DNA of 64,000 bases from assembly GCF_003286125.1 (NCBI RefSeq), contig NZ_QMED01000012.1, positions 62,314 to 126,313 of the forward strand, written 5' to 3'. A program made the position numbers and the translations under genes. This DNA is from Algibacillus agarilyticus. GTDB taxonomy: Bacteria > Pseudomonadota > Gammaproteobacteria > Enterobacterales > Alteromonadaceae. This document shows positions 19,701 to 28,509 of this stretch, piece after piece; the first letter of the stretch is position 1, and every line of letters begins with the position of its first letter. The notes beneath the pieces are model-generated. The model saw only the letters and a list, made by a program, of their open reading frames with translations. It was not told the origin of the DNA and searched no databases.

Positions 19701-21164
19701 ATCACCTATAAAATAATAGCCACCTTTAACTCCTTCGCTATCTGATATAGTGTCTAATAATGTTGCTATATTAAATGCTTCACCATTATTTAAGACAGAG
19801 CCATTATACGATGCATTAGAAAATGCAGAACCAGGTAATTGATCTGAATCATATGATGGATTAGGGTCACCTATAACCATATTATAGGCCGCCGCACAAT
19901 ATTGACGATTTTCGTATGGGTCATCCCATGGCACAGTAGTTAAACCAAAGCCATCATCAGTATCATAACTAGAACTTGGGGCTTTAGCTCCAGAGAAGTA
20001 TCTCAAACTCTCGTATAACATCTCCCCTAATGGATTCCCCCATGATACACAATTCTTATCATCAGGATTGCCTCTATCAGTGATAGCTCTATTGGTGATC
20101 CAACCACAGTCACCTGCATATTTATATTCGTTTCCATCATTCCCTTCAGGATCCGAAAAGCCAACTATTCTTAACGTATTAATGGTGTTAACAATTCCAG
20201 TACCGGATTTAAATTGACCAGTATTTGAATTAACTTCACTGGCAAAATTAGCCATAGCTTGACGTAATACACCACCTGATAAATTTTTCTTATAACTCCC
20301 GGTAATTAAGCCAAATTCCATTTTTCCTTCTTCACCATACGTGTGTAATAATCCAGTCGGTTTATAATAAGTATTAGTTCCATCAGTGTATTTTTTACAA
20401 TTAGATTCTAATAATCCTTCGACACAAACCTTAACTCTTACTTCAAATAAGTTTTCATAAGAGCCATTTAAAACAGGTCGCTCAGTACTCGCCCAATTCC
20501 AAACCTCTTCAGTATCGTTAACAATTTTATGTCTTAATTCAGGCTCACCATCGTTTACAAAAGTTGCAGTACCAAAGAAAAACTTTTTACCTTCAGCCGG
20601 AGAACCAACCCCTGCATAATCAGAAATATGAAAACCATCGACTTCATATGATGTATAAGCTTTAGCCCAACTATGGGCATCTTGAGGTACGTAAACCCGC
20701 TCTAGAACAGTTGGTGAATCAGAATCAGTAGAACGATAACCACCGTATAAAACTTTACGTAATATATCCATACGGGTCATCGTTAAATAATTTAAATAAT
20801 CCCCACTCCAATGTGCGCTCGTACTGCACTTTTTATCATCGGTTTCGCTTTTAGGTAAAAACATTTTATTGCTAGTACTATATTCATAACATTTAAATGA
20901 ATCAAAATAGCCAGAATAATTAATTTCTGTTGGTTTATATTTATAATCAATTACACCATCTTGATTAATGTCTGAAGCATCGTTATAAGCTTCATAATAT
21001 AGGGAATGATCACGACTCATTACCAGCATCATCATAGGTGCGGCATCTTGCCCTAAATACAGCGGTTGCGTCGCTAAATTTAAAGACGTTGCTTGAGAAG
21101 GCACGCTGAGCAATAAACTGGTTATAGCCAGTAAAGTATTACGGATGTAAATGGATTTAGACAT
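16740..21164 (-). CDS. pilY1: Type IV pilus tip adhesin / assembly factor PilY1
   Basis: A 1474-aa secreted protein of the PilC/PilY1 family, which sits at the pilus tip and affects retraction, adhesion and surface sensing. The ATG at 21164, preceded by AAGGAAG, gives a normal signal peptide (MSKSIYIRNTLLAIT...SQA). An in-frame start 21 bp upstream overlaps pilE. The N-terminal half is a divergent von Willebrand-A-like region (MMLVMSRDHSLYYEAYNDAS, with NQDGVID). The C-terminal half is the PilC beta-propeller, with a Ca2+-binding loop DVDGDGVADKIYAGD. Before the C-terminus is a strongly acidic Asp/Glu-rich stretch. It is last in the minor-pilin operon, 11 bp after pilE. Confidence 0.93.
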   Translation of the reverse strand: MSKSIYIRNTLLAITSLLLSVPSQATSLNLATQPLYLGQDAAPMMMLVMSRDHSLYYEAYNDASDINQDGVIDYKYKPTEINYSGYFDSFKCYEYSTSNKMFLPKSETDDKKCSTSAHWSGDYLNYLTMTRMDILRKVLYGGYRSTDSDSPTVLERVYVPQDAHSWAKAYTSYEVDGFHISDYAGVGSPAEGKKFFFGTATFVNDGEPELRHKIVNDTEEVWNWASTERPVLNGSYENLFEVRVKVCVEGLLESNCKKYTDGTNTYYKPTGLLHTYGEEGKMEFGLITGSYKKNLSGGVLRQAMANFASEVNSNTGQFKSGTGIVNTINTLRIVGFSDPEGNDGNEYKYAGDCGWITNRAITDRGNPDDKNCVSWGNPLGEMLYESLRYFSGAKAPSSSYDTDDGFGLTTVPWDDPYENRQYCAAAYNMVIGDPNPSYDSDQLPGSAFSNASYNGSVLNNGEAFNIATLLDTISDSEGVKGGYYFIGDSAGDSSNTIGAPTAKQVSNLSTARGLAPQEPTKEGSYSVAGVAHYGYKSDINPTKQDRQQVQTLAVALSSPLPQIIVPVGNDKITFIPYAKSVGWNNLDRINPAKGQFQPTNTIVDYYIESLSDDGTSGTFSINFEDVEQGADHDMDMIVKYSFEVINVGGALAVEFTIDSTYAGGGIDQHAGYIVSGSSEDGIYLDVKDKDGRAVAYYLDTLPGDRPYPNNSRNKTPVDNTDLPLTQTRIFKPSASSNAGSFLKPPLWYAAKWGWFKDSNNNFKPDVDVEWNSDKDINKNPDGYFPVTNPGELETQLNKAFSSVFNDGTASSVSPIFDSAVLKSGARRFQASFNSSTWSGDLKAFEADGKGGFKTDYTWSVAEKIDKIGANNRKVFSRNDDTQKVFEFNKIVNADLGGRSDFYSLSQIQALLKDIVSSKTWYKRNHVNAIVQYLKGSRYHELNVDRKNFRGRDSVLGDIVNSKPYIVGDVNGHNVKKPVIVFGANDGMVHIVDADNGKELAAYVPSQIYGKLADLTSLTYIHQPTVDGSLNGFTNENGKTVVVGTLGGGAKGLYAIDVSDFSNEPSTSQFLWEIQAKGSFAGIGYSAAAPTIAKLANGKVGVIFTNGYNSDETEGSIYIADLEDGTLIKKLETGIDGSHDPLGLNRPNAMSNPAVIDVDGDGVADKIYAGDLFGNMWSFDVSNSSIDNWGKATSDGISPLFKARSPSQDGDDNYIAQPITSRPVVAAHPQGLNKGLLVAFGTGKYIETTDNQTSGQATQSFYVLWDKKPTDKSLSQSTEISDVRAFSATDNIHEYSKLMVQIIESEDAEHRYLSKNVIDWQNDLGFYIDLINTGDTIPHNKGERQTTDAFLLTNKVSFTTLIPNSDPCVGGGQSWYMELNIHTGQTWRTKAHTLLDGIASSPNVIIIPPQDTDDTDDNCTVDCPTGEDGDDPKDEDEDDKKKFIDSNCVSLNNGDIMCFGSENPMTGQINWRQLY

Positions 21165-21175
21165 AATTTCTTCCT

Positions 21176-21610
21176 TTACCAACAATAATCGTGGCTAGCT
21201 GATGTGCTTTGATTACTCGATAAACTTAAAGCCCCACACGGGTCATCAGCTTGAAAAGAGCCTGATTTAGGTGTCGCGGTTAAGGTATAGCTGGTGTTAT
21301 TACTCAAAATAGCAGTAAGTGTGTAGTTGTTTAAAAAATCATCACTGCCTTTGTAATACGCTAAGCTCTTATCTGACGCGACGCTGCCTTTTAATGTTAA
21401 ATTTAACGCATAATAACTTTCTAACTGCTGTGCCGCTTCAAACAATATGCGTTTAGCCTCTTCTCTGTTTGCTTGAATAAAATATGAGTTATAACTTGGG
21501 ATCGCAATAGTGGCCAAAATGCCAATAATGGCGACCGAAATCATAAGCTCGATTAAGCTAAAACCGTTAATTTTTTCGATTTTTATTTTATTTTTGATTT
21601 TATTTTTCAT
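21176..21610 (-). CDS. pilE: Type IV minor pilin PilE
   Basis: A 144-aa prepilin. A positively charged 16-residue leader ([16 protein letters not shown]) ends at the prepilin peptidase site G|FSLIE, with Glu at +5, followed by the standard hydrophobic helix ([19 protein letters not shown]). The leader is a short KNKIK/KIKIEK repeat and is longer than the usual 6-8 residues. Two cysteines near the C-terminus (DPCGALS, HDYCW) would form the D-region disulphide. It lies between pilX and pilY1, whereas the common order has pilE last. Confidence 0.88.
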   Translation of the reverse strand: MKNKIKNKIKIEKINGFSLIELMISVAIIGILATIAIPSYNSYFIQANREEAKRILFEAAQQLESYYALNLTLKGSVASDKSLAYYKGSDDFLNNYTLTAILSNNTSYTLTATPKSGSFQADDPCGALSLSSNQSTSASHDYCW

Positions 21611-21621
21611 TCTACTTTCAC

Positions 21622-22224
21622 TTATTCCATGATCGCATAGTAGGCTTGTACTAAAGTTTCTGAATCGCCAAGGCCATTAGCTTTAGCTGTAATACGAAAT
21701 AACCGACGCTGTGGCGGATTAACACCTAAAACTAACCCTTTGTCTATTGCAGCTTCTTCAATTACATAGGTAGGGCTACCGCTTAACACTGCGCCATCAG
21801 CATCTGTTACTTGAATTTTTTTAGTCGTACTTGCCGTCCAAACGGCTTCATCAATCCACCATCGATACGTTTTATTAGCGCCATCTACAAAAAGCGGCAT
21901 AATAACGCCATCAGCATCTCCGACTTTTAACATTTCAGGCTTAGTGTAGGCATTATCAATAATCGTTGTTTGTGCGTTTGAAATAGCCGTCTCAGCATTA
22001 ACAAAGCTCAGCGTGTTATCAAAAAAAGTGGCGCTATCCCGTTTAGCACTCATGACCTGTTTACCGATAGCAATACCGGTAATAGCAAGTACTAAAATAG
22101 CAACCAAAGCGGTAAATAAAGCCGCACCACGCTGCTTGTTACTCGGTTTTGATGGTTGATTTGAAGAATATTGGGCTAAAAAGTTCAGGTTGAAAAAACC
22201 AATATGTAAATTTTTGAGTTTCAT
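21622..22224 (-). CDS. pilX: Type IV pilus assembly protein PilX
   Basis: The ATG at 22224 is preceded by TGAGGT at good spacing, so I take it over an upstream in-frame TTG at 22236. The product is 200 aa with a single N-terminal hydrophobic helix ([22 protein letters not shown]). Like other PilX proteins it lacks the canonical Glu+5 prepilin signature but has the same overall topology. The 30 residues before the helix are polar and Ser/Asn/Lys-rich, longer than in typical PilX. Position between pilW and pilE supports the call. Confidence 0.82.
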   Translation of the reverse strand: MKLKNLHIGFFNLNFLAQYSSNQPSKPSNKQRGAALFTALVAILVLAITGIAIGKQVMSAKRDSATFFDNTLSFVNAETAISNAQTTIIDNAYTKPEMLKVGDADGVIMPLFVDGANKTYRWWIDEAVWTASTTKKIQVTDADGAVLSGSPTYVIEEAAIDKGLVLGVNPPQRRLFRITAKANGLGDSETLVQAYYAIME

Positions 22225-22247
22225 GGTAGACCTCAAATAGGCAAATT

Positions 22248-23102
22248 TTATTCGTTTTGCAAGAGTATAGTTTCAGTAATAACTTGTCGGGCTTTATAAT
22301 CGTTACTCGCCGCAACCGCTTCGCCAAGCAAGTTATAAGTTCTTTCATTCTTAAGCAAATCTAAATCTCGATTTTGCGCCGTTAATAAAGCAATGCGAAT
22401 CCGATTGATAGCAGTCCAATCTGTCACTTCATCAGCGGTTAAATATCTAAACTCTTCACCGGTTGCGTTAGAACCAAATAACACTTGCATGTTTTCTACG
22501 TCTTCTTCAATGGCTATAGGTGTTGCTTCGGAATCCACACAAGTTAACCAATTATCGGTTGATATATAAAAAGCAATAAACTCTGAAACACCAGAATCAA
22601 TCTCAGTGCCATCACAGCGGAATACACCGCCATCATCATCACCAAAAAAGCGAACGGCAATGACATCGGTATCTTCTTTAGCGTTAGGATAGGTTGTTTG
22701 ATTATTTAAGCCCGTCACAATTTGCTCAAAAGTCCAATCAAATTCGGTATTAGCCACTTGGTTAACTTGATCTTGCTGTATATTTTGAATTAAATCATTT
22801 TGGCTGCGTTGCCCTGCTTGTTGTAAATAAACTCGCATAGAAAATAGCGACATCCGGTTTTTTTCAACTAACGTTTTATTACTACTCACCGCTTCATATG
22901 ATTGCACTGAGCTAAAAATAGAGGAATAAATACCGCCTAACACAATAAGTGAAAGCACCATGGCAATGAGTAATTCAACTAAACCAAAACCTCTATCTTG
23001 CATATGCATTGCTTGTTTACGCATTAGTAATTTAGGCATTACCTGTTTACGTACTACCTCTTTACACATTGCCTGTTTACGTATTAAAGATACTTGTCGC
23101 AC
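22248..23102 (-). CDS. pilW: Type IV pilus minor pilin PilW
   Basis: A minor pilin with prepilin site G|FGLVE (Glu+5) and helix LLIAMVLSLIVLGGIYSS. The open frame begins with a GTG at 23102, three bases after the pilV stop, which would give a 38-residue leader. Starting instead at Met27, Met32 or Met34 gives 12-, 7- or 5-residue leaders, the normal size. I could not see a strong ribosome site before any of them. The extra N-terminal stretch is encoded by a 30-bp tandem repeat (RKQAM, RKQVM, RKQAM). The mature protein is about 246 aa, typical for PilW. I give the open frame as the outer limit. Confidence 0.85.
   Translation of the reverse strand: MRQVSLIRKQAMCKEVVRKQVMPKLLMRKQAMHMQDRGFGLVELLIAMVLSLIVLGGIYSSIFSSVQSYEAVSSNKTLVEKNRMSLFSMRVYLQQAGQRSQNDLIQNIQQDQVNQVANTEFDWTFEQIVTGLNNQTTYPNAKEDTDVIAVRFFGDDDGGVFRCDGTEIDSGVSEFIAFYISTDNWLTCVDSEATPIAIEEDVENMQVLFGSNATGEEFRYLTADEVTDWTAINRIRIALLTAQNRDLDLLKNERTYNLLGEAVAASNDYKARQVITETILLQNE
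23007..23096 (-). repeat. Three 30-bp tandem repeats in the PilW leader region
   Basis: Three units of exactly 30 bp (23007-23036, 23037-23066, 23067-23096) share the plus-strand core CATTgCcTGTTTACGtAtTA. They diverge in their last 10 bases. The repeat length is a multiple of three, so the frame is kept. On the coding strand each unit encodes R-K-Q-(A/V)-M. The last repeat ends right before the plausible short-leader start of pilW. Confidence 0.85.
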
Positions 23103-23105
23103 GAT

Positions 23106-23615
23106 TTATTGAACCCACAAGGTTAATTCACGGCATTGATGCCCTAACCCACTTTTATTGGCAGTTGAGTCACAGTTTTCAACACCACTGCCACTCAATG
23201 CTGCATCCCATGTCACATTGATAGTCATGATATTATCATTTCTTGTAATACTAAAACGTAATTGAGGAATAGTTGCACTGGCTAACGTATACCAATCAAC
23301 CACTTCATACAAAGCAAATTCAGCACTATTACAAGTTGCAGCAACGCCCAAACATGTTTTTTCAGTTGTTGGGGCAACACCATCATCTAAATTAGATAAA
23401 TTAAATTCATTATTAAGCGCTGAATCTGGTTCAGCAGCAATACGTTGTGCTAAATCAAGCATAGCGGTATTAACAGATTGGGTAAATCGAGAGCTATGTA
23501 CACTTTGCATCGATGATAATTGAAGCTTGGTATGGCCTAATACCCCAATTGAAACGACAATCAAAGCAATTAGCAATTCAATTAATGTAAAACCAGTACT
23601 AATACGTTTATTCAT
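23106..23615 (-). CDS. pilV: Type IV pilus modification/minor pilin PilV
   Basis: A 169-aa minor pilin. The short leader MNKRISTG is cleaved before FTLIELLIALIVVSIGVLG, with Glu at +5. The mature domain has cysteine pairs (KTCLGVAATC, ENC, HQC), normal for PilV. It directly follows fimT (its ATG follows the fimT stop with no gap) and precedes pilW by 3 bp, so translation is probably coupled. Confidence 0.87.
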   Translation of the reverse strand: MNKRISTGFTLIELLIALIVVSIGVLGHTKLQLSSMQSVHSSRFTQSVNTAMLDLAQRIAAEPDSALNNEFNLSNLDDGVAPTTEKTCLGVAATCNSAEFALYEVVDWYTLASATIPQLRFSITRNDNIMTINVTWDAALSGSGVENCDSTANKSGLGHQCRELTLWVQ

Positions 23616-24137
23616 TTATTCAGTAGACTCTTGCGCGCAATATGTTTTTGAGGTTCCGGTAAATCTGACTCTGCCTAAACGAGTAATTTCTATTTTTTCG
23701 TCATAACCATCGGTCAAATTACTGCAAAAGGTAAAATTAGTCGCCGTTGTTAAACCATTAGGCGAAAACTCTAGTTGCATGTGATCAGCTTCTAAATTAA
23801 CAGATAAACCATTTTTTAACGAAACAGGCACAAATTCATCATTATCTTTAGTATCATCTCTATTTGAATCAACATAAACAAGCCAGCCATAGCCTTTTTC
23901 CCATTTATTGCTACATTTATCACCATCGGTGGTTGGACATAAGTAAGTGGGTTTCTTTTTGGTAAGGGCTTCGCGTTTAGCTACGTTAATAGCCGAAATG
24001 AGTGAATCTCTAGAGGCACGTTGATTGCTTTCGTCAAAGTATTCATTAAGTGAAGGCACAGCCACCGTCATTAAGATACCCATGATCGCAAGCGCAATTA
24101 ATAGTTCAATTAAATTAAACCCTTTCTGCTTCATCAT
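23616..24137 (-). CDS. fimT: Type II/IV pseudopilin FimT (GspH family)
   Basis: The first gene of the minor-pilin operon, 173 aa. The prepilin site is G|FNLIE with helix LLIALAIMGILMTVAVPSL. A GspH/FimT domain follows, with the usual internal Cys residues (YLCPTTDGDKC) and the late FCSNL and C-terminal YCAQ. FimT proteins are pseudopilins of the type IV pilus; some bind DNA in competence pili, but I see no basis to claim that here. The promoter must be in 24138-24370. Confidence 0.87.
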   Translation of the reverse strand: MMKQKGFNLIELLIALAIMGILMTVAVPSLNEYFDESNQRASRDSLISAINVAKREALTKKKPTYLCPTTDGDKCSNKWEKGYGWLVYVDSNRDDTKDNDEFVPVSLKNGLSVNLEADHMQLEFSPNGLTTATNFTFCSNLTDGYDEKIEITRLGRVRFTGTSKTYCAQESTE

Positions 24138-24375
24138 TTACCCCCCAAACATCATAAGAAAAATACAAAAAATGGCGACTTAACCCCAAAACACACACTA
24201 ACAAGTCAGAATACTATATTAATACATAAAATTGTATGAGAAGTATACAGAATTGTTGTTTTGGGTCAATAATATTACCTAGGTGTATAGAGAGTTAAAA
24301 CAGGGGATAAGCCTTAAATATGAATATATAGAAGCTAGGGGCTTAATTTAAAACAAAGGGGGTAAAATCAGAATA

Positions 24376-24449
24376 TGGAGGCGGAACCCGGAGTCGAACC
24401 GAGGTAGACGGATTTGCAATCCGGTGCATGGCCACTCTGCCATTCCGCC
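24376..24449 (-). tRNA. tRNA-Cys (GCA)
   Basis: On the minus strand a 74-nt cloverleaf begins GGCGGAATGGCAGAGTGGCC and has anticodon loop TTGCAAA with GCA. It ends TTCCGCC-U-CCA with an encoded CCA. Acceptor stem GGCGGAA/TTCCGCC is perfect. Confidence 0.96.
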
Positions 24450-24480
24450 TCATATACGCTATGAGGTAGCGATTAAAATT

Positions 24481-24556
<76 letters not shown>

Positions 24557-24666
24557 TTATATCCAGATGTTCTCTAGAGAACGGAACGCATTCTACAAAC
24601 ATATTTGAATGAGTCAACATTAATTTTAAAAAAAATGTCTGTTTGGTTAAAGGCTAATCAGTTAGC

Positions 24667-25215
24667 TTACTTTTCAACCATCAAATCAGGCCAAGCGGCT
24701 TTTATATAAACCATCATAGACCAAAAGGTTAATACTACGGCTATATATAATAAAGCTAAAGAACTCGTGTATACCCAACCATCAACGTGCATAATTAATC
24801 CAGTCAAGGCCATTAATTGCGCCATCGTTTTCCATTTACCAATGTTACTTACCTTTACTAAACCGCGTTTACCCAATTCAGCCATCCATTCACGTAAAGC
24901 TGAAATCAATATTTCTCGGCTCACCATAACCACAGCCGCAATAGTAATAACCCAAGATTGATATAATTCAACCACCATAATTAAGGCGGTCGCCACCATG
25001 AGCTTATCAGCGACAGGATCTAAAAAAGCCCCAAAGGCGGTATGTTGTTTTAATCGTCGAGCCAAATAGCCATCTAACCAATCGGTGAAAGCAGCAAGGG
25101 CAAAAATAAATGAAGAAGCTAAGAAAGCCCAGCTATAAGGTAAATAAAAAATGACTACAAAAACAGGGATCATCATGATCCGCATTGCAGTTAAAGTATT
25201 AGGTATATTCCACAT
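24667..25215 (-). CDS. pgsA: CDP-diacylglycerol-glycerol-3-phosphate 3-phosphatidyltransferase
   Basis: A 182-aa polytopic membrane enzyme that makes phosphatidylglycerol phosphate, the first committed step to PG and cardiolipin. The CDP-alcohol phosphotransferase motif D-G-x2-A-R-x8-G-x3-D-x3-D is complete: DWLDGYLARRLKQHTAFGAF followed by LDPVADK. Length and start (MWNIPNTLTAMR) match the enterobacterial enzyme. It follows uvrC on the same strand, but a 176-bp repeat element lies between them. Confidence 0.96.
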   Translation of the reverse strand: MWNIPNTLTAMRIMMIPVFVVIFYLPYSWAFLASSFIFALAAFTDWLDGYLARRLKQHTAFGAFLDPVADKLMVATALIMVVELYQSWVITIAAVVMVSREILISALREWMAELGKRGLVKVSNIGKWKTMAQLMALTGLIMHVDGWVYTSSLALLYIAVVLTFWSMMVYIKAAWPDLMVEK

Positions 25216-25266
25216 GAAACTATAAAGCCTTTTAATAAGGTCTGTTGATGTACTAATCTATTTTTT

Positions 25267-25442
25267 TATAGTCTTCTCGCTCAGGTTTTAGGGTTCATTG
25301 TCAGCGCTTACTCTCGACTTTGGCTCCTGCGTCGTTCTAACACCTAAATCCATTTAGGCGGCTCCAATCACATAGTAGAGCATATGCTCATGGCGTCTCG
25401 AAACTTGACTGCTTCCCCTAAAACCCGATCGCTTTGACCATA
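25267..25442 (+). repeat. Modular interspersed repeat, copy 4 (176-bp intermediate form)
   Basis: It has both TATAGTC-type ends of the compact element (the right end is mutated to GACCATA). A 47-bp module is inserted between the CGCTTACTC segment and the CCAATCACAT segment. The insert carries its own perfect dyad CCTAAATCCATTTAGG (25343-25358). The central dyad GAGCATATGCTC is also present. It separates uvrC from pgsA within what is an operon elsewhere. Confidence 0.9.
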
Positions 25443-25569
25443 TTCACTCGCTAATTTACATTTTTTGCAAATTAGCGCTCAACTTAAATATTCATTAATT
25501 CAATATGAAGAACGTTAAGCTGACAAGTTCAATAGACCCTGATTTGGCTTTATTCTCGCATTATCTAAA

Positions 25570-27405
25570 TCACTTGTCATGTAGATGATTAAAAACGATT
25601 TCGGCAACTTTTGGGCTAATACCAGGGACTTTAGCTATTTCATCGATTGAAGCGGCTAATACGCCTTGCAAGCCGCCCATAAATTTAAGCAAAGCCTGAC
25701 GCCTTTTAGGCCCAACTCCCGGAATAGATTCTAATTTTGAAGCTTTAGCGGCTTTACCTCGTCTATTGCGATGTCCTGCAATTGCAAACCGATGAGATTC
25801 ATCTCGCACGTGTTGTACTAAATGCAAAGCGGGTGATGTTGGATCTAATTGTATGGTTTCGTGATTACCGGCCATTATTAAAGTTTCTAAACCCGGTTTA
25901 CGGCTTGTTCCTTTGGCAACGCCAATTAATGTCGGTAGTTTATATTGCCATTCAGAAAAAAAACTTTCAGCTTGAGACAACTGCCCCTTACCACCGTCAA
26001 TCAATAAGACATCAGGAATTTTGCTATCTTCAGTCGCATTTTTAAACCGCCGAGCCAAAGCTTGAGCCATTGCAGCATAATCGTCACCCGGTGTAATACC
26101 TTCGATATTATAACGACGATAATCTGCTTTTAACGGCCCTTCTCGATTAAATACAACACAAGACGCAACGGTTTGTTGACCCATTGTATGGCTAATATCA
26201 AAACACTCAATACGTAAAATCGGCTTATCAAGTTCTAATGCGGTATCTAAAGCTTCAAAGCGCTTTTGCACAGATAAGTTTTCTGTTAATCGACTCTCTA
26301 CCGCAGTTTTAGCGTTAGTATTAGCTAGCTTAGCATAACGAGATTTCTCTCCTCGCTGAGGTACATAAAATTTGATGTTTTGTGAATGAAATTCGCTGAT
26401 AGCCATTTCCAAACTACCTTGCTCTTCAATAGAAAAAGGTAAAATAATTTCTTTACTAGGCCGGCGATTATGCTCATTGGACAAATAAAACTGACCAATA
26501 AACGCCGTTAAAATTTCGACTTCTGAGGTTTCTTTAGGCATTTTAGGGAAGTAACTTTTACTGCCCAGCACTTTACCGTCACGAATAAATAGAATAAAAA
26601 CACACGCAATTCCCAATTGAAAATCAAACCCTAGAATATCCAACTCTTGATGATCACCGCTAACCCATTGCTGCTCTTGCACTTTGCGCAATGCACTAAT
26701 TTGATCTCGATATCGAGCGGCCGATTCAAACGCTAAATTTTGACTAGCTTGATCCATTTTAGCGATCAAACTTTCAGTAACTTGTGTATCTTTGCCTTGC
26801 AAAAATAATTTTACAAATTGGACTTGTTCATCATAGTCTTTATCTTCTACATAACCGGCGACACAAGGCGCTGAACACCGTTTTAATTGATGTTGTAAAC
26901 ATGGACGACTGCGAGCCCGGTAATATGCATCTTCGCATTGTCGTACCGGAAATATTTTTTGCATTAAACGTAAACTGTCACGTACCGCACCCGATGAAGG
27001 GTATGGGCCAAAATACTGTCCCGCACCTTTACGCGCGCCACGATGCAAAGTTAAGCGAGGATGTTTGTGATTAGAGAGCAAGATATAAGGGTAAGATTTA
27101 TCATCACGTAACAATACATTATATTTTGGCATGTATTGTTTAATGTAATTGTTTTCTAATATAAGCGCTTCTGTTTCGGTGTGGGTAACCGTTACATCGA
27201 TGTGCGCAATGTTATTAACCAGCGCAATCGTTTTATTACTATTGACCGATGTTCGGAAATAAGAAGAAACGCGCTTTTTGAGGTTTTTAGCCTTACCGAC
27301 ATAAATAACGACTTTATCGGCATTGTACATTCGATAAACGCCGGGCTTTTCGGTAAGGTTACTTAAAAAGGCTTTTGAATCAAAGGGAAGAACGGACACG
27401 ATCAA
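25570..27405 (-). CDS. uvrC: Excinuclease ABC subunit C
   Basis: Makes the 3' and 5' incisions of nucleotide excision repair together with UvrB. The N-terminal GIY-YIG nuclease begins [21 protein letters not shown] UvrB-binding UVR segment follows, then the RNase H-like nuclease with the DISHTMG and LIDGGKGQ motifs. A C-terminal helix-hairpin-helix pair ([18 protein letters not shown], then the second hairpin) completes it. At 611 aa it is full length. The frame begins TTG-ATC-GTG just after the uvrY stop, so either TTG (27405) or GTG (27399) is used. Translation is probably coupled to uvrY. Confidence 0.95.
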   Translation of the reverse strand: MIVSVLPFDSKAFLSNLTEKPGVYRMYNADKVVIYVGKAKNLKKRVSSYFRTSVNSNKTIALVNNIAHIDVTVTHTETEALILENNYIKQYMPKYNVLLRDDKSYPYILLSNHKHPRLTLHRGARKGAGQYFGPYPSSGAVRDSLRLMQKIFPVRQCEDAYYRARSRPCLQHQLKRCSAPCVAGYVEDKDYDEQVQFVKLFLQGKDTQVTESLIAKMDQASQNLAFESAARYRDQISALRKVQEQQWVSGDHQELDILGFDFQLGIACVFILFIRDGKVLGSKSYFPKMPKETSEVEILTAFIGQFYLSNEHNRRPSKEIILPFSIEEQGSLEMAISEFHSQNIKFYVPQRGEKSRYAKLANTNAKTAVESRLTENLSVQKRFEALDTALELDKPILRIECFDISHTMGQQTVASCVVFNREGPLKADYRRYNIEGITPGDDYAAMAQALARRFKNATEDSKIPDVLLIDGGKGQLSQAESFFSEWQYKLPTLIGVAKGTSRKPGLETLIMAGNHETIQLDPTSPALHLVQHVRDESHRFAIAGHRNRRGKAAKASKLESIPGVGPKRRQALLKFMGGLQGVLAASIDEIAKVPGISPKVAEIVFNHLHDK

Positions 27406-27408
27406 TAA

Positions 27409-28053
27409 CTACAATTTATTTGTATCTAACATACCATGTCTAATCGCTAGATGAGTTAATTCAACATCACCACTAATATTTAACTTTTCAAACATGCGGT
27501 AGCGATAACTATTTACTGTTTTTGAACTTAAATTAAGTTGATTTGATATATCTTGAACTTTTTCACCCTTAGTGATCATGAACATGATTTGCAATTCACG
27601 TTCAGATAAAGAATCAAACGGGTTTTCTTCACTGCCGCTTAATTGCCCTAAAGCCATTTGCTGTGCAATATCGGGTGCTAAATATCGCTGGCCAGAATGA
27701 ACCTGTCGAATCGCTTTGATCATTTCATCAGGCCCTGCCCCTTTAGTGAGGTAACCGGATGCACCAATTTGCATGACTTTAGCTGGGATAGGGTTTTCGG
27801 TATGTACGGTTAAAAAGATAATGCGAGTATCAGGGCAATAGCGAAGTATTTTTTTAGTCGCTTCAATACCACCAATTCCAGGCATGTTCATATCCATCAA
27901 AACAACATCAGGGTTATGCTTTCTGCAAAATTGTACTGCACTTTCACCGGTATCGGTGTCGCCTACAACTTTGATCCCTCGAATATCTTCTAAAATCCTT
28001 TTTATACCCATTCTAACTAATTCGTGATCGTCAACAAGTAAAATGTTAATCAA
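27409..28053 (-). CDS. uvrY: Response regulator UvrY/GacA (BarA partner)
   Basis: A LuxR/FixJ-type regulator that, when phosphorylated by BarA, activates the CsrB/C small RNAs (family knowledge). The receiver has the acidic pair VDDHE and phospho-acceptor Asp in VLMDMNMPGIGG. The C-terminal GerE helix-turn-helix is LSERELQIMFMITKGEKVQD and onwards. The conserved family start, xINxLLVDDHELVR, falls on a TTG at 28053 preceded by GGAG at 7 bases, giving 214 aa, close to E. coli UvrY. The upstream ATG at 28095 would add 14 residues unlike the family. The uvrY-uvrC order is conserved. Confidence 0.93.
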   Translation of the reverse strand: MINILLVDDHELVRMGIKRILEDIRGIKVVGDTDTGESAVQFCRKHNPDVVLMDMNMPGIGGIEATKKILRYCPDTRIIFLTVHTENPIPAKVMQIGASGYLTKGAGPDEMIKAIRQVHSGQRYLAPDIAQQMALGQLSGSEENPFDSLSERELQIMFMITKGEKVQDISNQLNLSSKTVNSYRYRMFEKLNISGDVELTHLAIRHGMLDTNKL

Positions 28054-28296
28054 GAGGATACTCCAAATACAAATATGATTCTTTTTACGCGCCACGTTTA
28101 TGCGACTTAAGAGCTAAGAAGTTAACAAATTTTTAAAATTTGTAAAGCTAATTATCGAGCCATTACTTTAAGTTAGACGTTTTTTTAGAAGCACTTAACA
28201 GAAACGAGTGTTTTGGGATTTTAAACACCATCTTATTGATCATAATAAGAATTAAATTATTTGAATTTGACATTTAGATTGGATTTTGCAAGGGAG

Positions 28297-28387
28297 TGGC
28301 GGTGAGGTAGGGATTTGAACCCTAGGTACGCTACAAACGTACGCCGGTTTTCAAGACCGGTGCTTTCAACCACTCAGCCACCTCACC
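28297..28387 (-). tRNA. tRNA-Ser (UGA), copy 1
   Basis: A 91-nt class II tRNA on the minus strand: acceptor GGTGAGG/CCTCACC, anticodon TGA in CTTGAAA, a long variable arm (CGTACGTTTGTAGCGTACC) and encoded GCCA. It is identical in sequence to the copy at 28419-28509. Confidence 0.95.
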
Positions 28388-28418
28388 GCAGTAAAGAATA
28401 TGACAAATTATTTTAGAG

Positions 28419-28509
28419 TGGCGGTGAGGTAGGGATTTGAACCCTAGGTACGCTACAAACGTACGCCGGTTTTCAAGACCGGTGCTTTCAACCACTCAGC
28501 CACCTCACC
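28419..28509 (-). tRNA. tRNA-Ser (UGA), copy 2
   Basis: It is identical over its 91 nt to the neighbouring tRNA-Ser, offset by 122 bp in direct orientation. The short spacer does not repeat apart from a few bases next to the gene ends. It lies upstream of copy 1 in the direction of transcription. Confidence 0.95.

Noticed and set aside
23007-23096. CRISPR array
   Set aside because: Three contiguous 30-bp units have no unique spacers and lie in frame in pilW.
28419-28509. tRNA-Ser duplication as an integration attachment site
   Set aside because: The whole gene is duplicated and no integrase or foreign DNA lies between the copies.
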